Part shown: piece by piece, positions 33,016 through 43,568 of the stretch
Layout: every line of letters begins with the position of its first letter
Numbering within the stretch: the stretch's first letter is position 1
Assembly: GCA_958295875.1 (NCBI GenBank)
Contig: OY282379.1
Coordinates: forward strand, 434,001 to 498,000
Direction of reading: 5' to 3'
Source of the DNA: an uncultured Pseudomonadales bacterium
Lineage (GTDB): Bacteria; Pseudomonadota; Gammaproteobacteria; Pseudomonadales; Azotimanducaceae
Length of the DNA: 64,000 nucleotides
The notes under the pieces: model-generated
The model's input: the letters and a program-made list of their open reading frames with translations, nothing else
The model's database searches: none
Told to the model about the DNA's origin: nothing
Made by a program: the position numbers and the translations under genes

Positions 33016-35316
33016 ATGAGACGATTGTTCGATGCCGTGGCGCGCCTCGCGACGCGCTGCGTTCAGGGGCTGGAACGCCCGAGCGCCCAAACGGCCCTCT
33101 ACAACGCCGCTTGCGCCATCCTGCTCGTCATCGCGGCGTGGGTGCGCTTCTACGACCTTGATGTGCCGCTTCTTTGGCTAGACGAGGCCATCGCCGCGGA
33201 GAACGCGAGCGGCGGCGTCGCGGACGTGCTCACGAACACCGCGACGAACAGCCCGTCGCCGATCCTGCACCCCCTGCTCTTGCACGCCGTCCAGGGCATC
33301 GACGGCTCGGCGTGGGCGCTGCGCGCCGCGTCCGCCCTGGGCAGCGTCCTCGCCATCGCTGCGATGCTGCTGTTGCTGCCGCGGGTTGGCATGACGCGGG
33401 TGGCGGCATTCCTCGCCGCGCTGATGGCGCTCACATCGGTGGAAGCGGTGCGCCAAGCCCAAGATGCCCGCGAGTACTCCATCGATGCGCTGTTCGCGGT
33501 GCTCACCATCGTCGGCTGCCTCGCGGCCCTGCGCCAGCGCCGCACCACGCTCCTCTGCTGCGTGCTGTTTCTGGGCCCGCTGCTGCAGTACGGTTTGGCG
33601 CTGTTCGGCGTCGCCACCCTTGTCGCCTTGCGGCTTGCCCATGCGCTCGGCTTGCGTCGCCCCGTCGCCTTCACAGACTGGCTGCGCAGCGGCGCCTGGC
33701 TCGTCGCGCCAACGGTCGCGTTCGCCGCCGGCTGCGCCCTCACCTACGCCCTCACCTTGCGGCACCAAGGCATTGCGTCTGTCGGCGAGGAAGCCTACGG
33801 CTTCATCCCGTTGGACCACCTATACGAAGGCGGCGCCGGCGACATCGTGGCGTTGGCGAAGTTCGCCGCCGAGCAAACATGGGGTTTCCTCACCTACCAC
33901 ATTCCGGACTATATCGCCGCCGCCGGGCTGGTGGCACTGGTCGCCGCGGCGGCCCTCGCCGCATTCGGCAAAGCGCGCGGCCGCGTCATCCCCACCCTGT
34001 TCGGCCTCGGCTTGGCCGTGGCCCTCGGCGCCGCCGCGTTGCGCCTTTATCCGTTCGGTGGCGCGCGCCACACCATGTATCTCAGCGTCATCGCGTTCAT
34101 CGCCTTCGGCTGGGGCACGCACACCATCCTCGCCATCTTGCCTCCGCTTTGGCGGCGCCTCGGCGGCACCGGCGCGGCGGCCGCCATCGCAGCCATCGGC
34201 GCGGTCACGCTCTCTGGCTACGCCTATGGCGAACGCGGGCGCGCCGAGGTGTTCCTCGCCGCGTTGCAAGGCGCGGCAGACGATCCGATCTATGTGCCGT
34301 TCAATTCCGCGCCCATTCTCAGGTTCTACGAACGCCACCACCCTGCGGATTACCGCTACGGCGAGAGCTGCCCGCCCCGCGACCGCGATGGTTGCACGGA
34401 CGCGGTGATGGCCGGGCTGCTGCCGCTCCACGAGGAGGGCAAGCGCCGGGTGTGGGCGTTTTCCTTCGTGCGCGACTATGTGGAGGGCGTCATCGCCGGT
34501 TGGTGGCGCGGCGACCAAGCCACCTACGCTGTGGGCACCGGCACGCTGCACGGCTTCCGCATTGATGATTTGGAGGTGGTGCTGGCGGACCGGCTGAGCA
34601 TTCTCGCCGCCCACGATGACCTCGAAGCCGCTGGCTTGGCCTTGGGCGAGAAGTTCAACGCCTTCTGGGACAGCGAGCGACACCGCATGATGTATGGCAA
34701 GCATCCGTGCCGGCGCATCCAGACATGGGGCACCTTCATGCTGCGCGTGGTGCCGGCCGACCGCGACTCCCTCGCGCCGGAGCGCCGCCAATACGGGGCG
34801 GACAACCTAGACTTCGAGTTCGACGACCAAGGGCAGCGCTTCCAAGGCCATTGCATGGCCGTCGCAGACCTGCCGGATTACCCCATCTCCCGCATCGACG
34901 TTGGCCAGTACAACGCCGGCGGCCAGATTCTCTGGGCGCAATCCTTCGAGGCCGGCGTCGCCGGCGTCGCCCGACAGGTGATCGAGGCGGCGCCAGAGCC
35001 CATCATCAAGGGGGACTTCAACGTGCATCGCCACGGCCGCGAGCTTGCCTACGTCAAGGAACAGTGCCAGCCCGAAGACACCCGCGAGCCATTCTTCCTG
35101 CGCGCAACGCCGGTGGACGCCGCCGATTTGCCGCCAGAGCGCCGCGAGCAAGGCGACATGAAGCTGGATTTCCCCTTCGACGTTCGCGGCGTGCAGGCCA
35201 TGACCACCTGCTTTGCGGCGCGTCGCCTGCCGGATTTCCCGATCGCCGCCATCGAGACGGGGCAAGGCGACCCAAGCGGCGAACCGGCATGGTCCGGCAG
35301 CGCGCGTTTGCGCTGA
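33016..35316 (+). CDS. GT-C (PMT/ArnT-like) membrane protein with duplicated C-terminal domain
   Basis: 766 residues from ATG 33016. Residues about 25-400 contain around nine to ten membrane helices; the first loop carries VPLLWLDEAIAAENAS, a DE motif typical of GT39-type glycosyltransferases that use lipid-linked sugars. The last 220 residues are soluble and hold two copies of a roughly 95-residue domain (about 547-645 and 669-766), matching as VVPADRDSLAPERRQYG/NLDFEFD and ATPVDAADLPPERREQG/MKLDFPFD, each with a pair of Cys. The domain has no name I know. Probably attaches a sugar or phosphate group to an envelope molecule; substrate unknown. It stands alone downstream of cysS. Confidence 0.65.
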   Translation: MRRLFDAVARLATRCVQGLERPSAQTALYNAACAILLVIAAWVRFYDLDVPLLWLDEAIAAENASGGVADVLTNTATNSPSPILHPLLLHAVQGIDGSAWALRAASALGSVLAIAAMLLLLPRVGMTRVAAFLAALMALTSVEAVRQAQDAREYSIDALFAVLTIVGCLAALRQRRTTLLCCVLFLGPLLQYGLALFGVATLVALRLAHALGLRRPVAFTDWLRSGAWLVAPTVAFAAGCALTYALTLRHQGIASVGEEAYGFIPLDHLYEGGAGDIVALAKFAAEQTWGFLTYHIPDYIAAAGLVALVAAAALAAFGKARGRVIPTLFGLGLAVALGAAALRLYPFGGARHTMYLSVIAFIAFGWGTHTILAILPPLWRRLGGTGAAAAIAAIGAVTLSGYAYGERGRAEVFLAALQGAADDPIYVPFNSAPILRFYERHHPADYRYGESCPPRDRDGCTDAVMAGLLPLHEEGKRRVWAFSFVRDYVEGVIAGWWRGDQATYAVGTGTLHGFRIDDLEVVLADRLSILAAHDDLEAAGLALGEKFNAFWDSERHRMMYGKHPCRRIQTWGTFMLRVVPADRDSLAPERRQYGADNLDFEFDDQGQRFQGHCMAVADLPDYPISRIDVGQYNAGGQILWAQSFEAGVAGVARQVIEAAPEPIIKGDFNVHRHGRELAYVKEQCQPEDTREPFFLRATPVDAADLPPERREQGDMKLDFPFDVRGVQAMTTCFAARRLPDFPIAAIETGQGDPSGEPAWSGSARLR

Positions 35317-35419
35317 CTCCCGGCGACGCTCTAGCCCCCTGCCCGCCTTCGCCCCTTGCCTCCCACTCAACCCACAACCCCAAGGCAAGCGTTCAGTTAT
35401 CCTTGCCCCGCAACATTGC

Positions 35420-35615
35420 ATCGGGTGGCGGCCGTGTCGCGGTCGCCATGGGAAGCCGGTGGGAATCCGGCGCTGAGCCCGCAACGGTGATGTCAGGCCT
35501 CGCCTGCCCTAACGCTTAGGGCGCGAGCGCGCACTTGCCAGAAGCCACTGTCGCCGCGGCGATGGGAAGGCGCAAGCTGCGCGAACTGCCTGCTAAGCCC
35601 GGAGACCGACCCGCT
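35420..35615 (+). promoter_or_regulatory. Cobalamin riboswitch
   Basis: Upstream of a BtuB-like gene. The conserved B12 elements appear in order: GGGAAGCCGGTGGGAATCCGGCGCTGAGCCCGC AACGGT (35450-35487, core split here only for reading), then GCCACTG at 35544, and near the 3' end the strongly conserved AAGCCCGGAGACCGACC (35595-35611). The end of the element lies 50-60 bp before the btuB ATG, leaving room for a ribosome-site sequestering helix. Binding of adenosylcobalamin should switch the receptor off. Confidence 0.92.
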
Positions 35616-35667
35616 GCCCCATTCAACACGCCGTCCGGGGACTGACGGTTCATTGAGGATGCATCCC

Positions 35668-37491
35668 ATGCGTTGCCTACCCGCCTTGTGCGTGGCCGCG
35701 GCCTGCCTGCCCGCGGTCGGAACCGAATTAGAAACCGTCGTCGTCCATGCGAGCCGCCTCGGCAGTGCAGACCAACACGCCGTCACCCTCGACGAGCGAG
35801 ACCTAGAGGCGCAGCCCACACGCCGCGCCGACGATGCGCTGCGTGGCCTTCCCGGCTTGGCCTTGGCGCGCTCTGGCAACGTCGGCGGCCTCACCCAAGC
35901 CCGGGTGCGGGGCGCCGAGGCGAATCATCTCTTGGTGATGCTCGATGGCATCGAGTTGAACAACCCCGCCACCGGCGGCGCGGTGGATTTCGCGCACCTG
36001 AGCCTCGCGGGAACCACCCGCGTGGAACTCGTCGGTGGCCCGCAGAGCGCGGTGTGGGGGAGCGATGCGCTAGCCGGCCTGCTGTACATCGACACCACGC
36101 CCACACGCGACGTCACGCGCCTGGACTTGAGCGGCGGCGGCCATGCCACCCGCAATGCCGCCCTGAACTTCGCCAAGGTCGGCCAACGCGGACACGTCGC
36201 CGCCGTGGCCAGCCAGTTCGCCACGGGCGGTTCCAACATCGCGCGGCACGGAGACGAGGAGGACGGCTACCGCAACAGCCTGTTGCACCTGAACACGGCG
36301 CACCGCATCGGCGCATTCACATTGAGCGCCATCGCCCGCGCTGTGAACGCCCGCTCGGAGTACGACCCCACGCCATTCCCCACCTACCTGCCCACCGATG
36401 GAGACCGCCTCGGGCGCACCGAGCGGCGCTATCTCAAGCTGCAAGTGTCGCGCGAGGACACCGGTGTTTGGCAGCCAAGCCTCGCCATCACCAGCGCTTG
36501 GTGCCAAGACCTCGCGTTTGCGGACGGCGAGCGCCTAGCCAACGTCACCGGGGAGCGCCAAACGCTCACCTTTGCCAACGAGTTCGCGCCGAGCGACGCG
36601 CATCGCCTGGCGGTGACGGTGGAACGAGAACGGCAGCGCTTTCGCCAGCGCGCCGCGGCGACGCCGTTCGGGAACCCGAACCAACGCAGCCGCGTGGTCG
36701 CAGACAGCGTCGCGCTGGAGTACCAATTCCGCGCCGGCAACGCGATGGCGTCTCTCGCGGCTCGGTTCGACGCCAACGATGCCTTCGGCAACGCCCGAGC
36801 TTGGCGCGCCGGCATCGCGTGGCAGCGAGAACGTGGACGGCTCTTCGCCAACGTCGGCACCGGCGTGAAGAACCCCTCCTTCATCGAGCGCTTCGGCTAC
36901 TTCGCGGACGCCTTCATCGGCAACCCTGCGCTGCGCCCGGAGACATCCCGCGAGGTCGAACTCGGCTTCGCCGCCGAGCAGTTCTCAATCTCGTTCTTTG
37001 CCAGCGAACTCGATGACGAGATCGCCGGCTTCGTCTTCGCGCCGGAAGCGGGTGGCTTCACCGCCCGCAATCGCCGAGACACGAGCCGTCGCCGAGGCGT
37101 CGAGGCCAGTTGGCGCGGTGAATGGCGCGGCTTGGCCTTGGCTGCCCACTACACGTTCTTGCGAGCCAAAGAGGCCGGCAAGGACGAGGTGCGCCGCCCG
37201 CGCCACCAAGGACGCGTGGACGCAACGGCCGACCTCACGAAATCACTGCGCTTGAGCGCATCCGTCGCGGCCATCGGCGAACGCGAAGATGACGACTTCT
37301 CCTCCTTCCCCGCCATCCGGCACACGCTCGACAGCTACGTTTTGGCTCGGCTGCGCTTAGAACTTGCCTTGGCGCCGCGAGCCAGCGCGTGGCTGGGGCT
37401 TGAAAACGCCTTCGACGCAGACTATGAGGATGTGCTCGGCTATCGCAGCCCCGGGGTACAAGCCCTCGCGGGCGTGAGTTTCGACCTTTGA
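35668..37491 (+). CDS. btuB: BtuB-like TonB-dependent vitamin B12 receptor
   Basis: 607 residues from ATG 35668, nearly the size of BtuB (614). The N-terminus is a signal peptide (CLPALCVAAACLPAVG) followed by the TonB box ETVVVHASR. Plug: LRGLPGLALARSGN, RVRGAEANHLLVMLDGIELNNPA, WGSDALAGLLYI. The barrel ends in a terminal strand ALAGVSFDL. Identification as the cobalamin transporter rests on the family look and on the B12 riboswitch in front. GAGG lies 9 nt before the chosen ATG; ATG 35659 is an alternative. The next gene, an M20 peptidase, starts 11 nt after the stop and may be under the same riboswitch. Confidence 0.88.
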   Translation: MRCLPALCVAAACLPAVGTELETVVVHASRLGSADQHAVTLDERDLEAQPTRRADDALRGLPGLALARSGNVGGLTQARVRGAEANHLLVMLDGIELNNPATGGAVDFAHLSLAGTTRVELVGGPQSAVWGSDALAGLLYIDTTPTRDVTRLDLSGGGHATRNAALNFAKVGQRGHVAAVASQFATGGSNIARHGDEEDGYRNSLLHLNTAHRIGAFTLSAIARAVNARSEYDPTPFPTYLPTDGDRLGRTERRYLKLQVSREDTGVWQPSLAITSAWCQDLAFADGERLANVTGERQTLTFANEFAPSDAHRLAVTVERERQRFRQRAAATPFGNPNQRSRVVADSVALEYQFRAGNAMASLAARFDANDAFGNARAWRAGIAWQRERGRLFANVGTGVKNPSFIERFGYFADAFIGNPALRPETSREVELGFAAEQFSISFFASELDDEIAGFVFAPEAGGFTARNRRDTSRRRGVEASWRGEWRGLALAAHYTFLRAKEAGKDEVRRPRHQGRVDATADLTKSLRLSASVAAIGEREDDDFSSFPAIRHTLDSYVLARLRLELALAPRASAWLGLENAFDADYEDVLGYRSPGVQALAGVSFDL

Positions 37492-37502
37492 GGAACGTTG
37501 CC

Positions 37503-38912
<1,410 letters not shown>

Positions 38913-38986
38913 GGGACGCATCGACCGCGCCGGCCAAACGAGTTGGTTGTTGCGGTGCTCCGGCTCGGGCGAGCTTGCCGCCCGCG

Positions 38987-39577
38987 CTACTGCAGCAATC
39001 GGCTGTGCTTGCCGAAGCGCCTCTGCAGGAAGCCGATCTGGTCCCCCAGTATCCGCCCGCTGTTGATGAGCGCCAGATACTCGGCGAAGTTCGGCGTGTA
39101 CGGCAGCGCCAGCAGCTCCATGCCACATTCGTGGGGCAGCCGGTCTCCCTTGTGGTGATTGCAGCGCTTGCAGGCGGCGACGCAGTTATCCCAGCGGTCT
39201 GCGCCACCACGCGAGCTGGGCACGACGTGATCCCGCGTCAACGCACCGTCATCGAACTCGCCCCCGCAATAGAGGCAAGTGTTGCGGTCTCGCCCGAACA
39301 ACGCGCTGTTCGTGAGCGGCGGAACGCTGCCGGACTCTGCCACCACCCGCCCTTGGCAGGCGATGATGCTGTGGACATCCAAGTGCGATTGCTCGCCATC
39401 GACGCGGGAGTGGCCACCGCGGATGCGCAAGATGGGATCGCCGAGGGTCCACACCACGATTTGGCGGGCATAGAGGCACACCGCTTCCTGCCAACTCGCC
39501 CACTCCACCGGATGGCCGGCGACATTGAGCCGCAGGATGCGTGGCGCTCGCTCGAACTGCTTGAGCGTCGCCAACAT
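38987..39577 (-). CDS. HNH endonuclease
   Basis: 196 residues from ATG 39577 (MLATLKQFERAPRILRLN). The nuclease core is CLYCGGEFDDGALTRDHVVPSSRGGADRWDNCVAACKRCNHHKGDR, with two CxxC zinc pairs and the DHV catalytic His. The rest (ARQIVVWTLGDPILRIR and the C-terminal MELLALPYTPNF) matches a widespread stand-alone HNH family. Longer in-frame starts up to 39742 exist but lack support. No partner gene suggests a restriction role. Confidence 0.85.
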   Translation of the reverse strand: MLATLKQFERAPRILRLNVAGHPVEWASWQEAVCLYARQIVVWTLGDPILRIRGGHSRVDGEQSHLDVHSIIACQGRVVAESGSVPPLTNSALFGRDRNTCLYCGGEFDDGALTRDHVVPSSRGGADRWDNCVAACKRCNHHKGDRLPHECGMELLALPYTPNFAEYLALINSGRILGDQIGFLQRRFGKHSRLLQ

Positions 39578-39940
39578 GGTGTTGCCCCCTTGAAACAAAG
39601 CCGCGCGCATTCTGACGAATCGCCGGCGCTGACGCAAATTGCGGTGGAACATGGCGCTGTCGTGGAACTCGGACGGGCCGGCATCGTCCAAATAGGGCAG
39701 GTGCATGAGAGCGGACAGGAAAGGCGGCCGGGTGAGAACCATGTCTCAACGAACTGCAGCAAAGGCAGCCCTCCCAACCGCCTGCGCAATATGCTGCCCC
39801 CCTCCCCAAGTTGTCAACCCCGCGTTCCGGATCAGCACCTTCTGGACGGTGTTGCGGGTGGATGAGATGGAAAACCCGGAGGCGCTGCGCCGGCTGCGGC
39901 GCGAGGGGCAACGCCCTGGCCGCACACCAAGTCATCGACC
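39578..39940. other. Gap with fragment of an IS481/IS3-like transposase
   Basis: Apart from the IS relic at 39811-39905 I recognise nothing in this 360-bp gap. Confidence 0.5.
39811..39905 (+). pseudogene. IS relic, left part (transposase N-terminus)
   Basis: GTCAACC, GGATCAGCACCTTCTGGACGGTG and then codons for RVDEMENPEALRRLRR match the left end and transposase start of the broken element at 53.05-53.25 kb (GGATCATCACCTTCTGGACAGTG, RVDGTDEPEALRRLR). An internal stretch is deleted between the end motif and the transposase codons. Confidence 0.65.
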
Positions 39941-42688
39941 TTACCGATCTGTCGTTGCACCACCGGGGGCGGTCCGAGAAGCGAAAATCGGCCACTTGGG
40001 CGGTTTGACGTCCAAGGCGTCTGGGGCCAACGCCGCAACTAAGCCGTCGAACGACGGCTTAGCGTAGCTGAAAGTGCTACCAAGCATCACCGCGTCCGCA
40101 CGAGCGTCCGAGAACGCCGCCAAGCGCAGCGCATATTGGTGAAGGCGGACCAGCAACTGCACCAAGTAGACTATTGCGAACGAGACCGCTATCCGCCGCA
40201 CCCAAAATTGCCACTCAATGCCCAGTTTTTCGATCAACGTCCTCTCGCCCACGGGAAGTTGCATCGACAAATACTCTCTTTCAACTGCAATCTCTCTTGC
40301 GAGAAGGCTCCCTTGCGGCAAGTCGCGAGCGAGATCCGATAAGGCACCATCTATCGGAGGCTTTGGGCGAAGGTAGAGCGTTCCACTGTCGTCCAAGACG
40401 ACAACGCCGCCGCTCTGGAGCATCGCCGCGGCGATGATGCGGCTCTGCTCGGCACCGAACTCCCCGCCCACTACCGTCGGCTCTTCACCTATCGCTAAGG
40501 ATCCGTCGCTATTCACTCCAACGATTTCGCCCTCGTGGTCCAGTGCGATCGCAGCAGCAGCCTTCTCGCCCCACGGAAACCGCTCCTCTTGCCAGTTGCC
40601 GTCCTTGTTCGTCCAGACACGTCCATCGCTCGTTCGAAACCACGCTTGCTTGTCGCTTGCGAGAAACTCATCGACCTTAAGCAGCGTGTCCGCGGGCCCC
40701 GTCAGTATCTCGGACGTCAGTGTCTCGGAGTTCTTCCAAGTCTCCCCACCGTCCGCTGTGGTGGCGACAACGCGAGTCTTGCTCCACAGACCAGCGAACA
40801 CGCTAGTCGAACTTGGCACATATTCCCACTTTCTGCCGTCGGCATCACCGCACGGCGTTCCCCAAACCCGGCTTTCGCCATCACTGGTGGTACGTATCGT
40901 GCCTTCGTCACCCACGACAAGAAGCGCGCCCTTGTCTCCGACGACCGCTCCCACCGCCCACTCCCTTTCGTTCAGGCCCACTTCCTGACGCGTCCGGCTT
41001 TTCCAAGTCTTGCCGCCGTCCGCCGTTAGATGAATGGCGCCGTCTGAGGTGCCGATCAAGCCATGCTTCAAGTCCGCGTGGAACTTGAACGCAGTCACTA
41101 AGAACTCACCAAAGCCGCTCATTTCCTCCCACTCTCTACCGTCCGAGACTCTTACGCTGCCTTCGTCGCCCACGACAAGACGCGAGCCCTCGTCTCCGAC
41201 GACCGCTTCCACCACCCACTCCCCGTCGTTTAGGCCCACTTCCCGCCACGTCTGGCGTTTCCAAGTCTTGCCGCCGTCCGCCGTCAGATGAATGACGCCG
41301 TCTGCGGTGCCGATCAAGCCATGCTCCAAGTTCGGGCTGAACTCCAACGCAGTCAAACGTCCCAACCCACCAACGCCCCTCGGTTCCTTCCACTCTCCAC
41401 CGTCCGGGGCTCTCACACTGCCTTCGTTACCCACGACAAGAAGCGGGCCCTCGTCTCCCACGACCGCTCCCGCCACCCGCTCTGCGTCGCTCAGGCCCAC
41501 TTCTTGCCGTGTCCGCCCTTCCCAAGTCTTGCCGCCGTCCGCCGTCAGATGAATGGCGCCGTCTCCGGTGCCGATCAAGCCATGCTTCAAGCCCGGGTGG
41601 AACGCGACCGCAATCACTCGTCCCAACCCACCAAGGCCGCTCGGTTCCTTCCACTCTCCATCGTCCGGGGCCCTTGCACTGCCTTCGCTACCCACGACAA
41701 GAAGCGGGCCCTCGTCTCCCACGACCGCTCCCACCACCCACTCCGCGTCGTTCAGGCCCACTTCCTGCCGTGTCCACCCTTCCCAAGTCTTGCCGCCGTC
41801 CGCCGTCAGATGAATGGCGCCGTCTCCGGTGCCGATCAAGCCATGCTCCAAGCCCGGGTGGAACTCGAACGCAGTCACTTCTTCAGTAGTGTCATATCCA
41901 AACGATCGGAATGGCTCGCCCTCTTCTGCCAGGAGTTCGATAAGTTCGCCGTCGTTGGCGAGTCCCACCACGCAGGCGCGCAGCCCCCAGACGGAGCAGA
42001 CACCGTGGTTGCCGTCGTCTGCGAAGGTCGCGAACCCATCGCAGGCTGCGCTGTTAGGCGGATCGCCCTTGCTTGCGTTGGTCACGACCTCGCTTTCCTC
42101 CCAATGGCGACCGCCATTGAGCGCCTCTAGCGTCGGGCCATTCTCAAAGACGAAGATCTCCTGATCGCCTTCCTTGAGAGCAGACATGCCGGTAGGGTAG
42201 GGTTCCTCAAAGTTATGAGTCCGAGCCCAGTATTCGCCTGCTCCCCACGCCTGGAGCCCGTCTTTGAACTTGATGAGGTAGTCTCTAGGTTCTTCTATTT
42301 GAGGAATCACCCAGATCACGAAGTATATGCCAGCGAACAACAACACGACCGTGCCCAACAGTAAACTGTCGGCACGCGCCCGAAGAGCCGATCCACGTGC
42401 GCGCAGAGCGTCAACGACACCCCAGTCATCATCGCGCAATGGGCCTCCTTTTGGAGCAGCCTCCCTTGCGGCAGCCCGGCGCCGATATAGCCGATACAGC
42501 CGATACAAATGGCGGACCCAGATGAAGACGAAGGCGAATGCCAATACAATGTACGGCAATGGTTTGAGTGGGAGCGCTTCGACGGAGTCGAAGACGATCT
42601 GGCTCGGGGGCGGAGGCGGCGCCGCGTCGGATGAATAGCTGAACATGGCAGACGACGCTAAAGCGACCCCGGCCACGCGAATACGCAT
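39941..42688 (-). CDS. Membrane protein with beta-propeller (BNR/YCF48-like) repeats
   Basis: 915 residues from ATG 42688, beginning MRIRVAGVALASSAMF. Two N-terminal membrane helices (LPYIVLAFAFVFIWVRHLY; LLLGTVVLLFAGIYFVIWVIP) lead into a large soluble propeller. Four nearly identical units of 86-87 residues each carry HGLIGTGDGAIHLTADGGKTW, the Asp-box/BNR-type motif found in Ycf48 and sialidases, and VVGDEGPLLVVG. The C-terminal quarter has degenerate units, one more membrane helix (RRIAVSFAIVYLVQLLVRLH) and a short tail. The frame is open upstream to 43018 but that part is antisense to an IS relic. Function unknown; a sensor or assembly factor is possible but not shown. Confidence 0.7.
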   Translation of the reverse strand: MRIRVAGVALASSAMFSYSSDAAPPPPPSQIVFDSVEALPLKPLPYIVLAFAFVFIWVRHLYRLYRLYRRRAAAREAAPKGGPLRDDDWGVVDALRARGSALRARADSLLLGTVVLLFAGIYFVIWVIPQIEEPRDYLIKFKDGLQAWGAGEYWARTHNFEEPYPTGMSALKEGDQEIFVFENGPTLEALNGGRHWEESEVVTNASKGDPPNSAACDGFATFADDGNHGVCSVWGLRACVVGLANDGELIELLAEEGEPFRSFGYDTTEEVTAFEFHPGLEHGLIGTGDGAIHLTADGGKTWEGWTRQEVGLNDAEWVVGAVVGDEGPLLVVGSEGSARAPDDGEWKEPSGLGGLGRVIAVAFHPGLKHGLIGTGDGAIHLTADGGKTWEGRTRQEVGLSDAERVAGAVVGDEGPLLVVGNEGSVRAPDGGEWKEPRGVGGLGRLTALEFSPNLEHGLIGTADGVIHLTADGGKTWKRQTWREVGLNDGEWVVEAVVGDEGSRLVVGDEGSVRVSDGREWEEMSGFGEFLVTAFKFHADLKHGLIGTSDGAIHLTADGGKTWKSRTRQEVGLNEREWAVGAVVGDKGALLVVGDEGTIRTTSDGESRVWGTPCGDADGRKWEYVPSSTSVFAGLWSKTRVVATTADGGETWKNSETLTSEILTGPADTLLKVDEFLASDKQAWFRTSDGRVWTNKDGNWQEERFPWGEKAAAAIALDHEGEIVGVNSDGSLAIGEEPTVVGGEFGAEQSRIIAAAMLQSGGVVVLDDSGTLYLRPKPPIDGALSDLARDLPQGSLLAREIAVEREYLSMQLPVGERTLIEKLGIEWQFWVRRIAVSFAIVYLVQLLVRLHQYALRLAAFSDARADAVMLGSTFSYAKPSFDGLVAALAPDALDVKPPKWPIFASRTAPGGATTDR
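41003..42045. repeat. Tandem DNA repeats, unit 258-261 bp, four units
   Basis: The word CCAAGTCTTGCCGCCGTCC recurs at 41003, 41261, 41522 and 41783, so successive units are 258, 261 and 261 bp. They are highly similar over their length. The repeats are in frame with the propeller gene. Confidence 0.88.
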
Positions 42689-42796
42689 GGGGATAGACCC
42701 CAATCTGGGCTCATGCATGGCGGCACTCTTGCTCAAGCCAATCTCCCGCTGCGGGTCCGATGCGGCTACGCCTAGCCGTCCACCACTTGCGTCAGT

Positions 42797-42821
42797 GCGC
42801 CACGCTGCGTGCCGCAGCGTG
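42797..42821. repeat. Perfect 10-bp hairpin upstream of propeller gene
   Basis: GCCACGCTGC and GCAGCGTGGC separated by GTGCC. No T run follows on either strand, so it is not an ordinary terminator. Confidence 0.65.
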
Positions 42822-42889
42822 GCAGGGAGTAGCCGACCCCTGCACCAGAACATACTCCGCCGGCGCCACCACCGCCAATACATTCGTTC

Positions 42890-43020
42890 GCGCTCACGCC
42901 AGAGGGTGCGGCGCATCCGCCGCGGGATGCCGTGGGCGGGGAAGGCGAGGGTCGCGCCGGACTTGGCGGGGCGTTGGCCGGAGCGCACGCTGAAAGCGAC
43001 GACGCTAGGGCGCACCAAGG
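42890..43020 (+). pseudogene. IS relic, right part (transposase middle region)
   Basis: About 120 bp matching 53.41-53.54 kb: codons for RRIRRGMPWAGKARVAPDLAGRWPERTLKATTLGR correspond to RVARIRRETPWAGKARIALDLAARWPDRALSEATVGR. Same strand as the left relic at 39.8 kb, so the propeller gene lies between two parts of one broken element, or of two copies. Confidence 0.7.
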
Positions 43021-43024
43021 CGCG

Positions 43025-43432
43025 CTACACCGCCACCCGCACAACGTAGCTGCCGGATAACAAGTCCGGCCAGCTACGGCGCTGCTTGTTAAACAGGATC
43101 CACAGGTGGCCGGCACCGAGGCAGGCGAGGCTCAGGGCACCGCCGAGCAGGCGCAGGTGCGCTTGGCGGATGCTCACCCGGGCATCCGCGGAGGCGAACC
43201 GCAGCCGCCAAGCCACCATGCCGAGCGTTTGCCCGCGGCGCACCCAGAAGAAGACGAAGAAGGCATATGCCTCCAACCCCAACAGCGCCTGCACGCCCAA
43301 GCCCGCCACCACGTCGCCGCGCACCGTCACCAACGCCACGATGGTGCTTGCCCAGATGCCGAGCAACGCCAAGCCGTCGTACAGCATCGCGAGCAGCCGG
43401 TAGCGCAGCGGAGCGCCGGGTGAGGGCGTCAA
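43025..43432 (-). CDS. RDD family membrane protein
   Basis: 135 residues with two to three membrane helices. The start has RYRLLAMLYDGLALLGIW (the R..A...D arrangement typical of RDD proteins), followed by VRRGQTLGMVAWRLRF, the second family block, and WPDLLSGSYVV at the end. Role unclear in the family (some act in sodium transport). The 3' end adjoins the IS relic. Confidence 0.82.
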   Translation of the reverse strand: MTPSPGAPLRYRLLAMLYDGLALLGIWASTIVALVTVRGDVVAGLGVQALLGLEAYAFFVFFWVRRGQTLGMVAWRLRFASADARVSIRQAHLRLLGGALSLACLGAGHLWILFNKQRRSWPDLLSGSYVVRVAV

Positions 43433-43568
43433 TGCGGTGGCGGGAAGTGAGCCGACGAAGGGCCCTTAAGCTGACCGCCCGACCCCGCGGCAGGACACGG
43501 CACCGCTGTGTCCATACACCCCCATGCCAAGCCGGGCCAACGCAGCGGCAAGGCCAGATAAAGGCGGC

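Noticed and set aside
42689..43018. Longer start for the propeller gene
   Set aside because: The added residues are antisense to an IS relic; a hydrophobic start is available at 42688.
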